Below, piece by piece: positions 1 to 11,195 of a DNA stretch of 64,000 nt. The position numbers were made by a program, and so were the translations under genes. The notes under the pieces are model-generated. The model was not told the DNA's origin and ran no database searches. It was given only the letters and a program-made list of their open reading frames with translations. This stretch comes from Haemonchus contortus. Lineage: Eukaryota; Nematoda; Chromadorea; Rhabditida; Trichostrongylidae. Position 1 is the first letter of the stretch. Every line of letters starts with the position of its first letter. The DNA lies in contig LS997566.1 of the NCBI GenBank assembly GCA_000469685.2, positions 36,248,420 through 36,312,419 on the forward strand, given 5' to 3'.

Positions 1-1640
1 ATGTATGTATGTATGTATGTATGTATGTATGTATGTATGTATGTATGTATGTATGTATGTATGTATGTATGTATGTATGTATGTATGTATGTATGTATGT
101 ATGTATGTATGTATGTATGTATGTATGTATGTATGTATGTATGTATGTATGTATGTATGTATGTATGTATGTATGTATGTATGTATGTATGTATGTATGT
201 ATGTATGTATGTATGTATGTATGTATGTATGTATGTATGTATGTATGTATGTATGTATGTATGTATGTATGTATGTATGTATGTATGTATGTATGTATGT
301 ATGTATGTATGTATGTATGTATGTATGTATGTATGTATGTATGTATGTATGTATGTATGTATGTATGTATGTATGTATGTATGTATGTATGTATGTATGT
401 ATGTATGTATGTATGTATGTATGTATGTATGTATGTATGTATGTATGTATGTATGTATGTATGTATGTATGTATGTATGTATGTATGTATGTATGTATGT
501 ATGTATGTATGTATGTATGTATGTATGTATGTATGTATGTATGTATGTATGTATGTATGTATGTATGTATGTATGTATGTATGTATGTATGTATGTATGT
601 ATGTATGTATGTATGTATGTATGTATGTATGTATGTATGTATGTATGTATGTATGTATGTATGTATGTATGTATGTATGTATGTATGTATGTATGTATGT
701 ATGTATGTATGTATGTATGTATGTATGTATGTATGTATGTATGTATGTATGTATGTATGTATGTATGTATGTATGTATGTATGTATGTATGTATGTATGT
801 ATGTATGTATGTATGTATGTATGTATGTATGTATGTATGTATGTATGTATGTATGTATGTATGTATGTATGTATGTATGTATGTATGTATGTATGTATGT
901 ATGTATGTATGTATGTATGTATGTATGTATGTATGTATGTATGTATGTATGTATGTATGTATGTATGTATGTATGTATGTATGTATGTATGTATGTATGT
1001 ATGTATGTATGTATGTATGTATGTATGTATGTATGTATGTATGTATGTATGTATGTATGTATGTATGTATGTATGTATGTATGTATGTATGTATGTATGT
1101 ATGTATGTATGTATGTATGTATGTATGTATGTATGTATGTATGTATGTATGTATGTATGTATGTATGTATGTATGTATGTATGTATGTATGTATGTATGT
1201 ATGTATGTATGTATGTATGTATGTATGTATGTATGTATGTATGTATGTATGTATGTATGTATGTATGTATGTATGTATGTATGTATGTATGTATGTATGT
1301 ATGTATGTATGTATGTATGTATGTATGTATGTATGTATGTATGTATGTATGTATGTATGTATGTATGTATGTATGTATGTATGTATGTATGTATGTATGT
1401 ATGTATGTATGTATGTATGTATGTATGTATGTATGTATGTATGTATGTATGTATGTATGTATGTATGTATGTATGTATGTATGTATGTATGTATGTATGT
1501 ATGTATGTATGTATGTATGTATGTATGTATGTATGTATGTATGTATGTATGTATGTATGTATGTATGTATGTATGTATGTATGTATGTATGTATGTATGT
1601 ATGTATGTATGTATGTATGTATGTATGTATGTATGTATGT
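1..1640. repeat. Perfect (ATGT)n microsatellite
   Basis: About 410 uninterrupted copies of ATGT run from the first base of the window, so the true array extends further left. All three forward frames are open and read as a four-residue M-Y-V-C repeat. That is a property of the repeat and not evidence of a protein. A perfect array this long is either a very recent expansion or partly an assembly artefact. Confidence 0.98.
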
Positions 1641-1866
1641 TTATGTATGTATTATGTATGTATGTATGAATGTATGTATGTATGATTTGTATGTATGTAT
1701 GTATGTGTATGTATGTATGTATGTATGTATGTATGTATGTATGTATGTATGTATGTATGTATATGTATGTATGTATGGTATGTATTATGTATGTATGTAT
1801 GTATGTATGTATGTATGTATGTATGTATGTATGTATGTGTATGTATTTGTATGTATGTATGTATGT
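1641..1866. repeat. Degenerate edge of the ATGT array
   Basis: The same tetranucleotide continues with single-base insertions, deletions and substitutions (for example TTATG, GTATTATG and GTGTATG variants). The sharp change from a perfect to an imperfect array at about 1640 marks the ageing right edge of the microsatellite. Confidence 0.95.
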
Positions 1867-1899
1867 TTAGTTTGTGTGTCGCACAATCCGGTTTTAACT

Positions 1900-1939
1900 G
1901 AAAAAACAACTTTAGAGGTGAAAAAACAACTTTAGAGGT
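1900..1939. repeat. 20-bp direct tandem duplication
   Basis: The 20-mer GAAAAAACAACTTTAGAGGT occurs twice head to tail with no mismatch (1900-1919 and 1920-1939), just right of the ATGT array. No coding or regulatory role is visible. Confidence 0.95.
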
Positions 1940-1979
1940 CGGGACAAGTTCGGAATTGATAGATGGAACAAGATTAACA

Positions 1980-2760
1980 GAGCACACATGAGCCTGCGGG
2001 AGCTCAGCCTACGGGGGCGGGACATGTGTCGGAGTGGGTGGTGCCTATAGTCAAACATCTTATCTTTGCTTCGAAAAAGTCCCAGACACAGGGGAAAATG
2101 TTCAAAGGCGAGGATTGAGTCAACCACCTAACGGAGAGACCCACGTGCTTGTGGGCGGAGCTTTCTCGGTTACTGAGCTTAAAATGGGCGCTACTTTTTA
2201 GATGTATTCATAACTCGATCCCGTTAAGGGGCAGAGACCAGGAAAAAATTAAAAAGAGTGGGCAGGACCTTATGCGTGCTACGCATGCGTAAGCTTAGCG
2301 AAGCCCCGCTCACGATGGGCGAGGCGTGCGTTGATACGAAACCACTTTTCAAAGATGAATGCAAGTTTGCTTGGAAACCTTCTAGACTGCGGGAAAAAAG
2401 TGGTCGGAGGTATTGTAGCAAGTGTGGTCAAACCCCAAAAGTGGGCAGGGTTGGCATTGAATAGGACGGAGTTTAGATCAAAAATTTACAACTCTGTTCA
2501 GAAACGTTCTGGGATGCGGCAAAAAAGTGTTAATGTGTAAAAGAACAAGTGTGGTCAAATCCCAAAAACGGGCGGGGTTGGCATTGAAGTGGGCGGGGCT
2601 TAAGCAGAAATTTATAACTCTATCTAGAAACATTCTGGAATGTGGATTGGCACTGAAGCGGGCTTAGATCGAATTTATTGAGTCTCTTTAGCTAGAGGTA
2701 ATAAAAGTAATGGGGTTCGAAGTCTAAAGTGGGTGGGGTTGCAAAGAGGGGAGCGGGGCC
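1980..2760. repeat. Degenerate GC-rich tandem repeat
   Basis: Units containing GTGGGCGGGG, TTGGCATTGAA, ATTTATAACTC and AACATTCTGG recur about every 125 bp, most clearly at 2390-2530, 2515-2645 and 2632-2700. Short ORFs here are frame echoes of the repeat. From 2760 to 3240 I see only a short repeated motif (CATGGCTACACACAGCCC and a CATGGCCACACACACAGCCC variant). Confidence 0.75.
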
Positions 2761-3243
2761 AAGATCAAAAAAATTATACATCCGTTTTTCACACTCACCC
2801 TGACCACATAGGTGTACAACTAGGGGATACCACTTAACCCTTTCGAAAATTAGGCTGAAAGTTTTTCTAAAACTTAGTATCCATGGTTTGACACACAGTA
2901 GTCCCTTCTACACAAGAGCAGATGCACTACATTGATTTCTAGACCTTATAAAATAAATTCTACAGCAACCCCGGCCACACAGTGCATACCCTGTAGAGAC
3001 GTGTAAATCCCTACAACCACCCAAAGGGGTTTTCCCTTGCAAAGATGGTGTTCATGGCTACACACAGCCCAAACTACACAGGGTTCCTCTAACTACATAG
3101 ACTGCAGAGGTATTTGATTTGGATACATCGGAGTACTCTTCATGGCCACACACACAGCCCCATTCCACATCCCAAAAAAATTATGGCCGCTACAGAAGTG
3201 TCCGGGAATAGGCTTAAATGATAAAGGTCTATAATGAAAATTA

Positions 3244-3290
3244 CGTGCTCTAGTGGCTCCATCCCTCATGGCTAGAGCCCCTAGAGCACG
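3244..3290. other. Short perfect-style stem-loop
   Basis: The left arm at 3244-3259 (CGTGCTCTAGTGGCTC) pairs with the right arm at 3275-3290 (GAGCCCCTAGAGCACG) at 15 of 16 positions around a 15-nt loop. The size resembles a pre-miRNA-like hairpin or a bidirectional structural signal. Sequence alone cannot tell these from a decayed small inverted-repeat element. Confidence 0.6.
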
Positions 3291-3330
3291 CAATAGCGTG
3301 CGTAGCCGCCTGGTGGTTAATAATTTCGGA

Positions 3331-4105
3331 ATTGGATCAGAAGCACATAGAGACCACATCTCGATCATAGAAAGAGACTGATTAGAGTCTTTCATTTCTT
3401 TGATCGCGGCTGCAGTTGGATGGGTTTCCACCGCATCTAAGCAGAGAAAGTCGCGATTCATAATGTGAAAGATCTCAGATTATTGAGCGACGAAAAAGAT
3501 CGTGTAAAAAGCTTACATTACTAGATGAGTAGAACTTGTAATACAGAAAATTTATAGATGCCACAAATGTGACGACTCCTGAAGAGACTTCAGGTGTTAT
3601 GTATTATGGCTATAAATGTTTCAGCTGAACATCCCCGTAATCCAACAGCAGCGTCTAGATAGGACACAACCTGATGAAAGTGTGGCCATTGAGATTCGAG
3701 GTAGGCCAAGTGTTTGTAAATGTCGAGTGCTTGCTATACATGGTGGGAATCATGTTTACTAAATAACCCGATGATTAAGGAAATCGAGTATGCGCAACAC
3801 ACGCGGACGCCAGCAAAGACATAAGTTTCATCCCGGCTGGTATTTGAGCCTTTGAACAAACATTTTGTGTTAAGTTTGCGTTGTTGTTGTTTTTGTCACA
3901 AATATTAACGAAGGAACATTCAATCATTGAATAAAGTTCTTTTCGTTTCCTTATGTTGTTGCGCTGGCGATTCAATAAAGGAAGTTGGAACGAAATGTGC
4001 CGAAGAATAAGCAAATCGGTCGGAAGTAAATCACGTACCTTATCCTCGATACTTTTTTGGCTTTTTTCGCAAATTCTCCAGAAGATATAAGGTAACAAGC
4101 CCTGC
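3331..4105 (-). pseudogene. Duplicate of a host gene 3' end, truncated upstream
   Basis: This block is a diverged copy of 56578-57380. On the minus strand it contains the end of an exon (last base 4039, donor AAG|GTACGTG) and a terminal exon at 3963-3775 that starts after an AG acceptor in phase 0 and ends with TAA. The terminal exon encodes 62 residues including ELYSMIECSFVNICDKN and QIPAGMKLMSLLASACVA. The 57-kb copy has an exon of exactly the same length with the same residues at most positions. The upstream part is cut off by a TTAA-site element at 4106, so the rest of the gene is missing. Both terminal exons are open and the protein is better conserved than the intron, so this copy may be recent. 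I do not recognise the protein family. It could instead be a functional gene whose 5' exons lie beyond the insertion. Confidence 0.55.
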
Positions 4106-4615
4106 AGGCACTGTTCACGAAAAAATCGTTTGGGAGATTTGCACATGGTTTGAAGTCGACGCCCTCTCTGATACCATTTGTGCAGGAATGAGGTCGGAAA
4201 TAATCTGGATAGGGCACAATAATGGGTCGGAGAGTGAGCCACGGTCGCCCTCCGCCCCTCGCTAGGCTGACTACGAAATCTAATTGTCGTTCACCACTTT
4301 CGCATTGGAGCGAAGTTGGTAAAAATTCGATAAGCTGGTTGGCAAATTGCCAGAGACGCAATGTGTTGTCTGCTATTGCAGACAACACATTGCGTCGCTT
4401 TCGTGAACTCGCCCGAACAGTCCCTAATCGCCTTTATTCCATATGAAACTCGTCCAAGCCCCCTTTCCAGCTCTTTTTTGACCCTTTGTAAGGAGTGTGG
4501 AGTGTCTTTTTGTTCATTGTTTTTTGAGCTTTTTTCGTTGTTATCGCTTTATTCTAGGGTAGTTCAATGAATCCCCGTCAAAAAGGGTACCCTAAAATTT
4601 TCGTAAACGGTGCCT
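4106..4615. mobile_element. TTAA-site inverted-repeat element, copy A1
   Basis: The ends are AGGCACTGTTCACG and its inverse CGTAAACGGTGCCT, with TTAA at the right flank (4616-4619); the left flank is mutated to CTGC. It closely resembles copy A2 at 21965, including the stretches GATTTGCACATGGTTTGAA and AGTGAGCCACGGTCGCCCTC. It has no coding capacity. The TTAA target would fit a piggyBac-type nonautonomous element, but no transposase is visible to confirm that. Confidence 0.8.
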
Positions 4616-4619
4616 TTAA

Positions 4620-5046
4620 GGATCGAGAAGTCTCGGAAAGCTTTAATCACAAAAAACTGAGAAAAACAGACTACCTACCATTACATATTGTTACGAGGCT
4701 TGAGTATCGAAGTAGTACGTTTGCTACTTTTCGTAATTTTCTCAAAAGTCAATAAGGCTTCGAAAAAAGTAGATAATGAAATGAAAAGTGGAAATTTCAA
4801 GTGAAAGTAAGTCTATGGGAAACACGCTTCGCGAATGAGTAGATACATTCACAAGCGGTTCGAGGTCCGACTGGGCATGAAAGTGGATTATACAGCTAAA
4901 TGTTAGTTTACGGTTAAAGATATACTGAGTGACATCATCATATGAAAAATGACTAATGATCAAGTGTCATGAACACTATCCAGCTATTCTGACGGGCCAA
5001 AATGACTAAAAGATCCCAGTACACTAGCAATACCCACTGTTGAATT
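4620..5046. other. No feature seen
   Basis: I find no convincing exon, repeat or structure in this AT-rich stretch. Short ORFs on both strands lack splice support. Confidence 0.5.
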
Positions 5047-5342
5047 GAAGGATAAAGTCCTGGGGCATTAATCAATCCGTCAGAGGGATTCGCCCGCGCA
5101 TTCGACTTCCATTCAGAATCGTGGTGGCGAATTGAATGCGTATGTAGCCTGTTGCAATTACTTGCGGTGGCCGGCTGATATACAAGTCAGTGCTTTTAAG
5201 TTCCCACCTGTGCCTGGTACCAGATAACCGACCCCGGAGGAATGGAAGGATTGGTCGGCCTGGCGGAAATCAATCCGGAATTCGAACTCGCGACAATGCG
5301 TGTGTTAGGTGCGCCGCTTGCCATTACACTACCTCCGCCCAT
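5047..5342 (-). repeat. tRNA-derived SINE, copy S1
   Basis: Read on the minus strand, the 5' head has tRNA-like promoter boxes: an A-box-like GTGTAATGGCAAGCGGC and a B-box-like GAGTTCGAATTCC near 5277-5289. A shared body follows (plus strand ACTTGCGGTGGCC and TACAAGTCAGTGCT), and the 3' end is TTTATCCTTC. Three more copies of the same unit lie in the window (19.6, 48.3 and 52.9 kb). The order of tRNA head, unrelated body and short simple tail is the standard SINE layout. Confidence 0.8.
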
Positions 5343-5618
5343 AAGGCTAAAACAATCTCAATAAAACTGGAATCAAAAAAGCAACGAAGGCTGAGCTTGG
5401 CAGACACAGTTCCCACTATCAGTTGCTGAATTATTTCAAGGACCCACGAAGTTACAGTGAGTGACCCTTCCCTAATTTACGAGCACGCCTTAGGGGATCT
5501 CGAACTTCAGCAGGGTTGTGGAGACGCTTGATCGGGTATCCACAAAATGTCTTGATCTTTTAGGCTCTGGATGCCTCAACCGTCTCAGTGAGGAAGTTCT
5601 ATTTCTGTTGTTTTTTAA
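5343..5618. other. No feature seen
   Basis: Unique-looking sequence between the SINE and the next TTAA element; no supported exon. Confidence 0.5.
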
Positions 5619-6250
5619 CCCATTGACGACCGCGTGGTCCGTATACGGGCCACGCTCTGTCGTGCTCCTGGGACCGCATGGCCCGTATACGGGCCACAGT
5701 ATTATTTTGTATGTATAACATTCATTTTCGATTTTTTTTACCCTTTCAAGTATAGAGCAGGTTTATGACCTACTATGAATCTTGACGCGCAGTGGTCCGT
5801 GAAACGATTACTTTTGACTTTAGTAATATGAGAAAACAAAGTTACTTCTGAGGGCATTGGTAAAGGAGGAAAACCAAAGGCTGTAGAAAAGGTTGTAAAA
5901 AGGTGCAAAAAAGATGTAAAGGGACTTTACTGGGTATCCGACGAAACATGCCATTCTCATCATGCCTGTATCCTTGTGTCTAGACAGAGTCGCATTTGGA
6001 AATGATTTGGTGAAAACTCTCACCTCCCTACGAACAATCAGAAACAACATTAGATGCCATAACGTAGCTCTAAATAGTGTGTATGACTTGTAACCATTAC
6101 ATGCCACATTTACAAAAACTTTTTGTCGGCTGGAAATGCTTACGAAAAAATTGATCTGCTATTGGGACCGTGTGGCCCGCCAGCGGGCCACAGCAGCAGC
6201 CCGCGAAAAGCGCGCTTGGTCCCACGCGCAAGACAGCGGTCGCCAATGGG
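5619..6250. mobile_element. TTAA-site element with CCC/GGG ends, copy C1
   Basis: It is flanked by TTAA on both sides (5615-5618 and 6251-6254). It starts CCCATTGACGACCGCG and ends GGTCGCCAATGGG. Close to the left end is a palindromic box, CCCGTATACGGG; close to the right end is another, GTGGCCCGCCAGCGGGCCAC. It is 632 bp with no transposase. CCC...GGG termini exactly at TTAA are typical of piggyBac-superfamily elements, so this is probably a nonautonomous piggyBac-like element. The short ORFs inside also occur in copy C2, so they are repeat sequence. Confidence 0.85.
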
Positions 6251-6337
6251 TTAACAAAGTGTCTGAGATGAATCTAGCCCGAATAGGATAGCATCATTCA
6301 CTATTGTTTTACAGGCAACTGCGATCGCTGTGATCTG

Positions 6338-6338
<1 letters not shown>

Positions 6339-6412
<74 letters not shown>

Positions 6413-6440
6413 CACATATATATATATATATATATATATC
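6339..6440. repeat. (TA)n microsatellite
   Basis: A TA dinucleotide array with one short CATACACA interruption. It lies in the apparent intron or 5' flank just upstream of the receptor exons at 6.5-7.1 kb. Confidence 0.95.
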
Positions 6441-6510
6441 CTCCAAGGAATACCAAACAATTCATGGCGTCACTGAGTATAAACGATAGGCTGCTTTCGT
6501 TTAATTGCAG

Positions 6511-7118
6511 GGTGAACCTATTTCATTTCTTGACAATCACAGGGTGGTCGAACCTCAGAAAATAGAGGAGGTAAGGAGGGGGAGGTGGGACGTCCCACAA
6601 TGACATAGATTGTGCCTATAAATCTACACCAATCAATTTTAATTCAAGAACTTCTATTGGTGTAGCAGCAGGGTAACCTGCCTCTTCTAAGCTCGAGGGA
6701 ATTGACAGGAAAGTTTTCGGATCGTGACATTGATTGAGCTCATCGGCCTCAGACGATGAACTCGCAGAAATCCTTATCAAAAATATTAAACATCACGTTG
6801 GTCATCTTCGCAGATAACGGGTGTCGCACGCGCTAGAATGATAAATTACGTTGAGGGCTATTACTGCTCACTTTACTCACTTCATCTTAAAACACTCTTT
6901 TACAGGCTGTCATCATTACCCTATTCCTAGAGCTATAAACGGCATCATTTTCAGTACTTTTAAAGGTTGCCTATAGATCCGAGAAATATATCCTGAGTTT
7001 AGCGCAAAATGTAATCAGCATCCTCAACAACTCTATCAACCCCTTTATCATCCTCTTCACCGTTCCATTAATGCACAAGTCCGTAAGAAATCAGTTGCTG
7101 CCATGCAAGAAAAGTTGA
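6511..7118 (+). CDS. Partial rhodopsin-like GPCR gene (TM7 exon and upstream exons)
   Basis: The best exon is 6955-7118, after a TCATTTTCAG acceptor and ending in TGA. It encodes a hydrophobic segment with [16 protein letters not shown] followed by the basic tail MHKSVRNQL. The NSxxNPxI pattern is the seventh-helix signature (NPxxY type) of rhodopsin-family receptors. An exon at 6511-6570 has a strong acceptor (TTTAATTGCAG), a strong donor (GAG|GTAAGG) and exactly 20 open codons ([19 protein letters not shown]). It would suit a cytoplasmic loop. A third stretch at 6753-6820 reads [16 protein letters not shown], helix-6-like, but its donor is poor and its phase does not fit the last exon. The earlier transmembrane exons were not found; a TTAA element and a TA array lie upstream. 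A GTAAGA inside the last exon at 7083 could be used as a donor. A seven-helix receptor is a reasonable call, but the ligand class cannot be told. Confidence 0.5.
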
Positions 7119-7455
7119 AACTTAAAAATTACTTTTTCAACCCCTTGTCCCACACATCCTGTAAGTGTTTCGTTTTCATACCAATTTGGTCGAATATCGA
7201 TGAGTCACAGAGTGATAGGGTGCCTCGTTTCATAGTTTCTTATCACATATCAACTTAATCAAAGATGTAATTGTGCCTCTATACATTCCCTCCGACGTTC
7301 TACAGGCTTTGTGACGTCTTCACTTGGTATCTATCGCAAAGATCCAGCGAACAGCTTCTCGCAATTCTGATCAAGAGACAAACCTTGAACAAAAACGGCA
7401 GGTTTTGTTGACCAACCAAAACATGAAATATTCAAAAGAGGCAGGACATAATTAA
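7119..7455. other. Receptor 3' flank
   Basis: An acceptor-like TTCTACAG at about 7305 is followed by about 100 bp open in one frame. It could be an alternative last exon of the receptor gene, but none of its frames joins cleanly to the TM7 exon. Confidence 0.3.
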
Positions 7456-8108
7456 CCCATTGACGACCGCGTGGCCCGTATACGGGCCACGCCCTGTCGT
7501 GCTCCTGGGACCGTGTGGCCCGTATACGGGCCACAGCATTATTTCGTATGTATAACATTCATTTTCGATTTTTTGACCCTTTCAAGCATCGAGCAGGTTT
7601 ATGACCTACTGTAGAATCTTGACGAGCAGTGGTCCATAAAACGTTTACTTTTGACTTTAGTAATAAGAGAAAACAAAGTTACTTCTGAGGGCATTGGTAA
7701 AGGAGGAAAACCAAAGGCTGTAGAAAAGGTTGTAAAAAGGTGCGAGAAGGATGTAAAGGGACTTTGCTGGGTATCCGATGAAACATGCCATTCTCATTCT
7801 CATTCTCATGTCTGTATCCTCGTGTCTAGACAGAGTCGCATTTGGAAATGATTTGGTAAAAGCTCTCACCTCCCTTCGAACAATCAGAAACAACATTAGA
7901 TGCCATAACGTAGCTCTAAATAGTGTGTATGATTTGTAACCTTTACATGCCACATTTAAAAAAACTTTTTGTCGGCTGGAAATACTCACGAAAAAAATGA
8001 CTTGCTCCTGGGACCGTGCGGCCAGCCAGCGGGCCACAGCAGCAGCTCGCGAAAAGCGCGCTCGGTCCCACACGCCAGACACGGTAGAAAGGCGCGGTCG
8101 CCAATGGG
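7456..8108. mobile_element. TTAA-site element with CCC/GGG ends, copy C2
   Basis: It has TTAA on both sides (7452-7455, 8109-8112) and the same termini as C1. The left end carries two perfect 20-bp palindromes, GTGGCCCGTATACGGGCCAC, at 7471-7490 and 7515-7534. The body matches C1 over most of its length, with a small CATTCT repeat expansion near 7793. It is 653 bp and has no transposase. Confidence 0.88.
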
Positions 8109-8689
8109 TTAAGAACGCCGTTGGTTTATTTCACGCGATGGGAAGATATGTAGATTTAGGTGGTGTTCAATTAAATTTCGACTTCTCAACCTTGCACTTT
8201 GCGAATTGCGATTTTTAAAAACATAAGCCTGAAAAAAATAGTAATAAATGGGATCGTATGAGATGGCCGTGTGGGTGTCTCTCATTCAAGCGTATTATTC
8301 CCATGAGTAGTTCAGCAATAAGAAGGCTGGCACAATACGGCTACTCCGAGTGTGTCTGCGTGGGCCAAGCCGGTTTTGGGGCCCTTAGTACGTCCCGTTT
8401 AGGCCGTTTTTCACTTTTATTGTGAACTGGGCCTTTGAAACAGATGTACCACCATCTCGATGTAAAAATCGATTCTTTCTGAGTGGCACCAGAGTCCCAA
8501 GAGATACCATGCAAACTCGGAATATAGAAGAAAACGACATTGCCAATCTTAAAACAGAAGTTCAATTAAGACATAATGCTCTTTTAGGGACATCCTAACA
8601 GTAGTTTCCTTCAAAAACGCTGAATGTGATAGACGCCTTCTACAGTTTTTTATTTTACTTTGTCAGTCACTCTTTTTTATCCTGTGCAG
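8109..8689. other. No supported gene
   Basis: There is a 74-codon ORF on the minus strand (8341-8565) without a convincing splice context. I see nothing else. Confidence 0.4.
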
Positions 8690-8723
8690 CCGCCTTTCAC
8701 GTTTAACTCGAAAATTATTGGAG
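8690..8723 (+). CDS. Candidate 34-bp internal exon
   Basis: A long pyrimidine acceptor (CTCTTTTTTATCCTGTGCAG) is followed by 34 bases open in two frames and a GGAG|GTAATG donor. The splice context is good, but the exon is too short to identify and no partner exon was matched to it. From 8724 to 9350 nothing else is supported. Confidence 0.3.
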
Positions 8724-9350
8724 GTAATGATTTGTGAAGCAGTGCAGTAACTCTTACCGCTACTACACGGTGCATACGAGAGCAACAAGAAGTATGCTAA
8801 CCAAGCATTCAGGACTGAGATAGCGATTCAAAACTATAAAGGCTTACATGGACAAGCCAAGGTCAGCGTGTGTACGACACGCTAGTGTGGTATTGATACC
8901 ATAAAAGCAAATTAGAGCTGAAGCAATTCCAACACAAGATAGCTTCTAAAGTATGTAGCTATTGAAACATTCTAATTTTTGAGATCTACCAGCCTTTCCG
9001 TGTCAATCGTTCTCATCATCTTGGTTTAGTAGCGATAAATTATCACATTCGATCAATTATATTCGCTATTGTATTGCATAGTACCATCGGTTCACCCGGC
9101 TAACGTCGGGCTTCCCTCCTTCCTCGACAAAGTTGCAGTAATCGACTGATTCCTACTCCTTTTTTTTTGAAACAAGTAATAGTTCCCTGTGCACGAACGT
9201 TGACACAGGACTAACACGGCAGTACAAATGCCATTCAGTGAAAGTCGGTGCTTACGGCTTTGATTGGAAGTGTCGAACACCTGCTCTTTTAAGCAAAAAT
9301 AAACAGCCATCGAAAATTCAACTGTTAGATAACCAAAGCTTAGGCGGTAC

Positions 9351-9582
9351 GGGTGCATGTCGGTTGGCGCGATGGGCGGAGTCGCGCCGCCTCAAATGGG
9401 CCTCAGAAGGAGCGCGCACATCTCAGATCGCGTAATCTTCTGCTCTCCTCTCCTCTATAGATGATCGAATTGGCTTCTATCATCTATACAGGAGAGGAGA
9501 GCAGAAGATTACGCGATCTGAACGAGTTGAACAGCGCGATGGGCGGGGCGACCCCGCCCATCGCGCCAACCGACCGGCTCCC
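9351..9582. mobile_element. 232-bp foldback element with 8-bp target duplication
   Basis: The 8-mer GGCGGTAC flanks the element on both sides (9343-9350 and 9583-9590). The ends are GGGTGCATGTCGGTTGGCGC and the inverse of GGGAGCCGGTCGGTTGGCGC. The centre is a near-perfect hairpin: 9424-9465 pairs with 9479-9520 with one mismatch in 42 around a 13-nt loop. An 8-bp duplication with a foldback body fits a hAT-type nonautonomous element; this assignment is inference. Confidence 0.88.
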
Positions 9583-10587
9583 GGCGGTACCTACAAATGT
9601 TTCGAGCGGTGAAAACATCACTATCAGCTGTCGTCATCAAAGGAGCCTTCGCCTTGGAAGATCATTAGTTGAGAATTCATAATTACTGGTTTGAGTTTTG
9701 TTGGAAATTATATCGAACAAAGAGGATCCTTCATTATGACACAAACCTTGCTGGGAAACGGTCGTAATCTAATAGCAAAAAATGAACAAAATTCTCTTCT
9801 GCTTATCGTATTGCCGCTGATGGGTAACTATCATGCACTTACCACCCACTTTTGTCACCCTTCTCTAGCATCCCCTCTTATCGAATGAAACATACTGTAC
9901 AGTCAAAGCTGCAACATAAATACCAAAGACGTTAGGATTTTGATCGGTAGGTGGCCCCTCTTAGTTCCCTTATCTTCTCTTATCAGTTATTACCATTTCC
10001 TCTCACCGAGTACCTACGATCCAGTCATATTCTGCATCACTTGTGTAATCCTACCAAATTTGAACGCTCTAGGTCCACGTAAAAAGGAGTTATGAACTTG
10101 CGGCCTGAAATTTCTATCACGCACACGTCGCCCCCTGTAGGCGTAGTCTTGTCCATTTCCCACCATAAGTGTTCCCATCTCTCCTCTCCCCCCCCCCCCC
10201 TCGCACTCCTTCCAAGTTTGAACACTCTAGACCCACGATGACACTGTTTTCATGGGTTATTGCTGCTGTTCCCTTGTTTTCACGCTTAAAATTTTACCAT
10301 GGTCGCAAGTGAACATAGAGCAAGGTCAAGTTGAGTGTTCAAGAGAGTTGAAGCTCCAGAGTGGTGTATGTCTCTTGGATTTACATGATCTAGAGTGTAA
10401 TTTGGACGTCATGGTTTGGAAGATCCAGAGACGATAGAAACCTGGTCGCAGTGGTGAGGTGAATGACGAAGCCCCCTCATCCACTGCTGACGAGTTTCGT
10501 TACCATGAAAGGGTACAAAATGCTCAAAGCTGAATATGAATTTTGCTGTGATCACTTTTTCAAGATGAGTCTTCCGAATTATAAATT
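9583..10587. other. Low-information region
   Basis: It contains a poly-C run at about 10187-10200 and a dispersed motif, AATTTGAACGCTCTAGGTCC, near 10059-10080. That motif recurs in variant or inverted form around 35.16-35.30 kb and 51.87-52.0 kb. No supported exon. Confidence 0.4.
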
Positions 10588-10857
10588 CTATGCTTTGGTG
10601 TTCTTTGCTAGACACCATGCCACGCTTAGGGCACCACATTGACTAGTATGAGATTGAAAATTCACTGGAAATTCATTGAACGTGAAGTCTGCAAAAAGGA
10701 GAGAATACTTGTCTCCCACCAGGAAAAAAGGATCACAAGCGGGTTCTATGAAGAGTGGGGCAATTCTGAAGTTAACAAGATCTAAGATTACTCGTCGACT
10801 TGTAGCTCCACCTAAGAGAAAGGTTGGAAGGTCTACGTAGTTATCGAGTCCATACAT
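10588..10857 (-). CDS. Unassigned 89-codon ORF
   Basis: The minus-strand ORF is open for 89 codons with a plausible composition (for example RVILDLVNFRIAPLFIEPAC). No strong splice sites bound it and no family is recognised. It may be a host exon or chance. Confidence 0.2.
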   Translation of the reverse strand: MYGLDNYVDLPTFLLGGATSRRVILDLVNFRIAPLFIEPACDPFFLVGDKYSLLFADFTFNEFPVNFQSHTSQCGALSVAWCLAKNTKA

Positions 10858-11195
10858 GTTTCATCGATGACAAATGCCCAGTCATTCCTCGGCCTTGATT
10901 CAGCCTGGCTTCTGTTAAGCGAACAGGTCTAGTCATGTCATTTTACGTGAATACTCTGTTAAATAACGATCTAATATGAATGCAATGTCGACTCATATTG
11001 AATTGTTTTCTCGTGTAAAGTCTAGTTAGCCCAAGAATAATCACGTCTTTATTTCTTTCTTTCGCATCGCGTACTGCGGCGATATAACAGCAGTTAACAA
11101 AACATCAAGTCAAATCTCGTCTTTGTCTTGTCATTACCAGACAGCAAGATGAGTAGATATGGTAGTTCTCATTTCTGACCTGAGGCCTCCTGAAG

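Noticed and set aside
1..1935. Long open frames of 554-644 codons in all three forward frames
   Set aside because: They are pure translations of the ATGT repeat and end as soon as the array decays.
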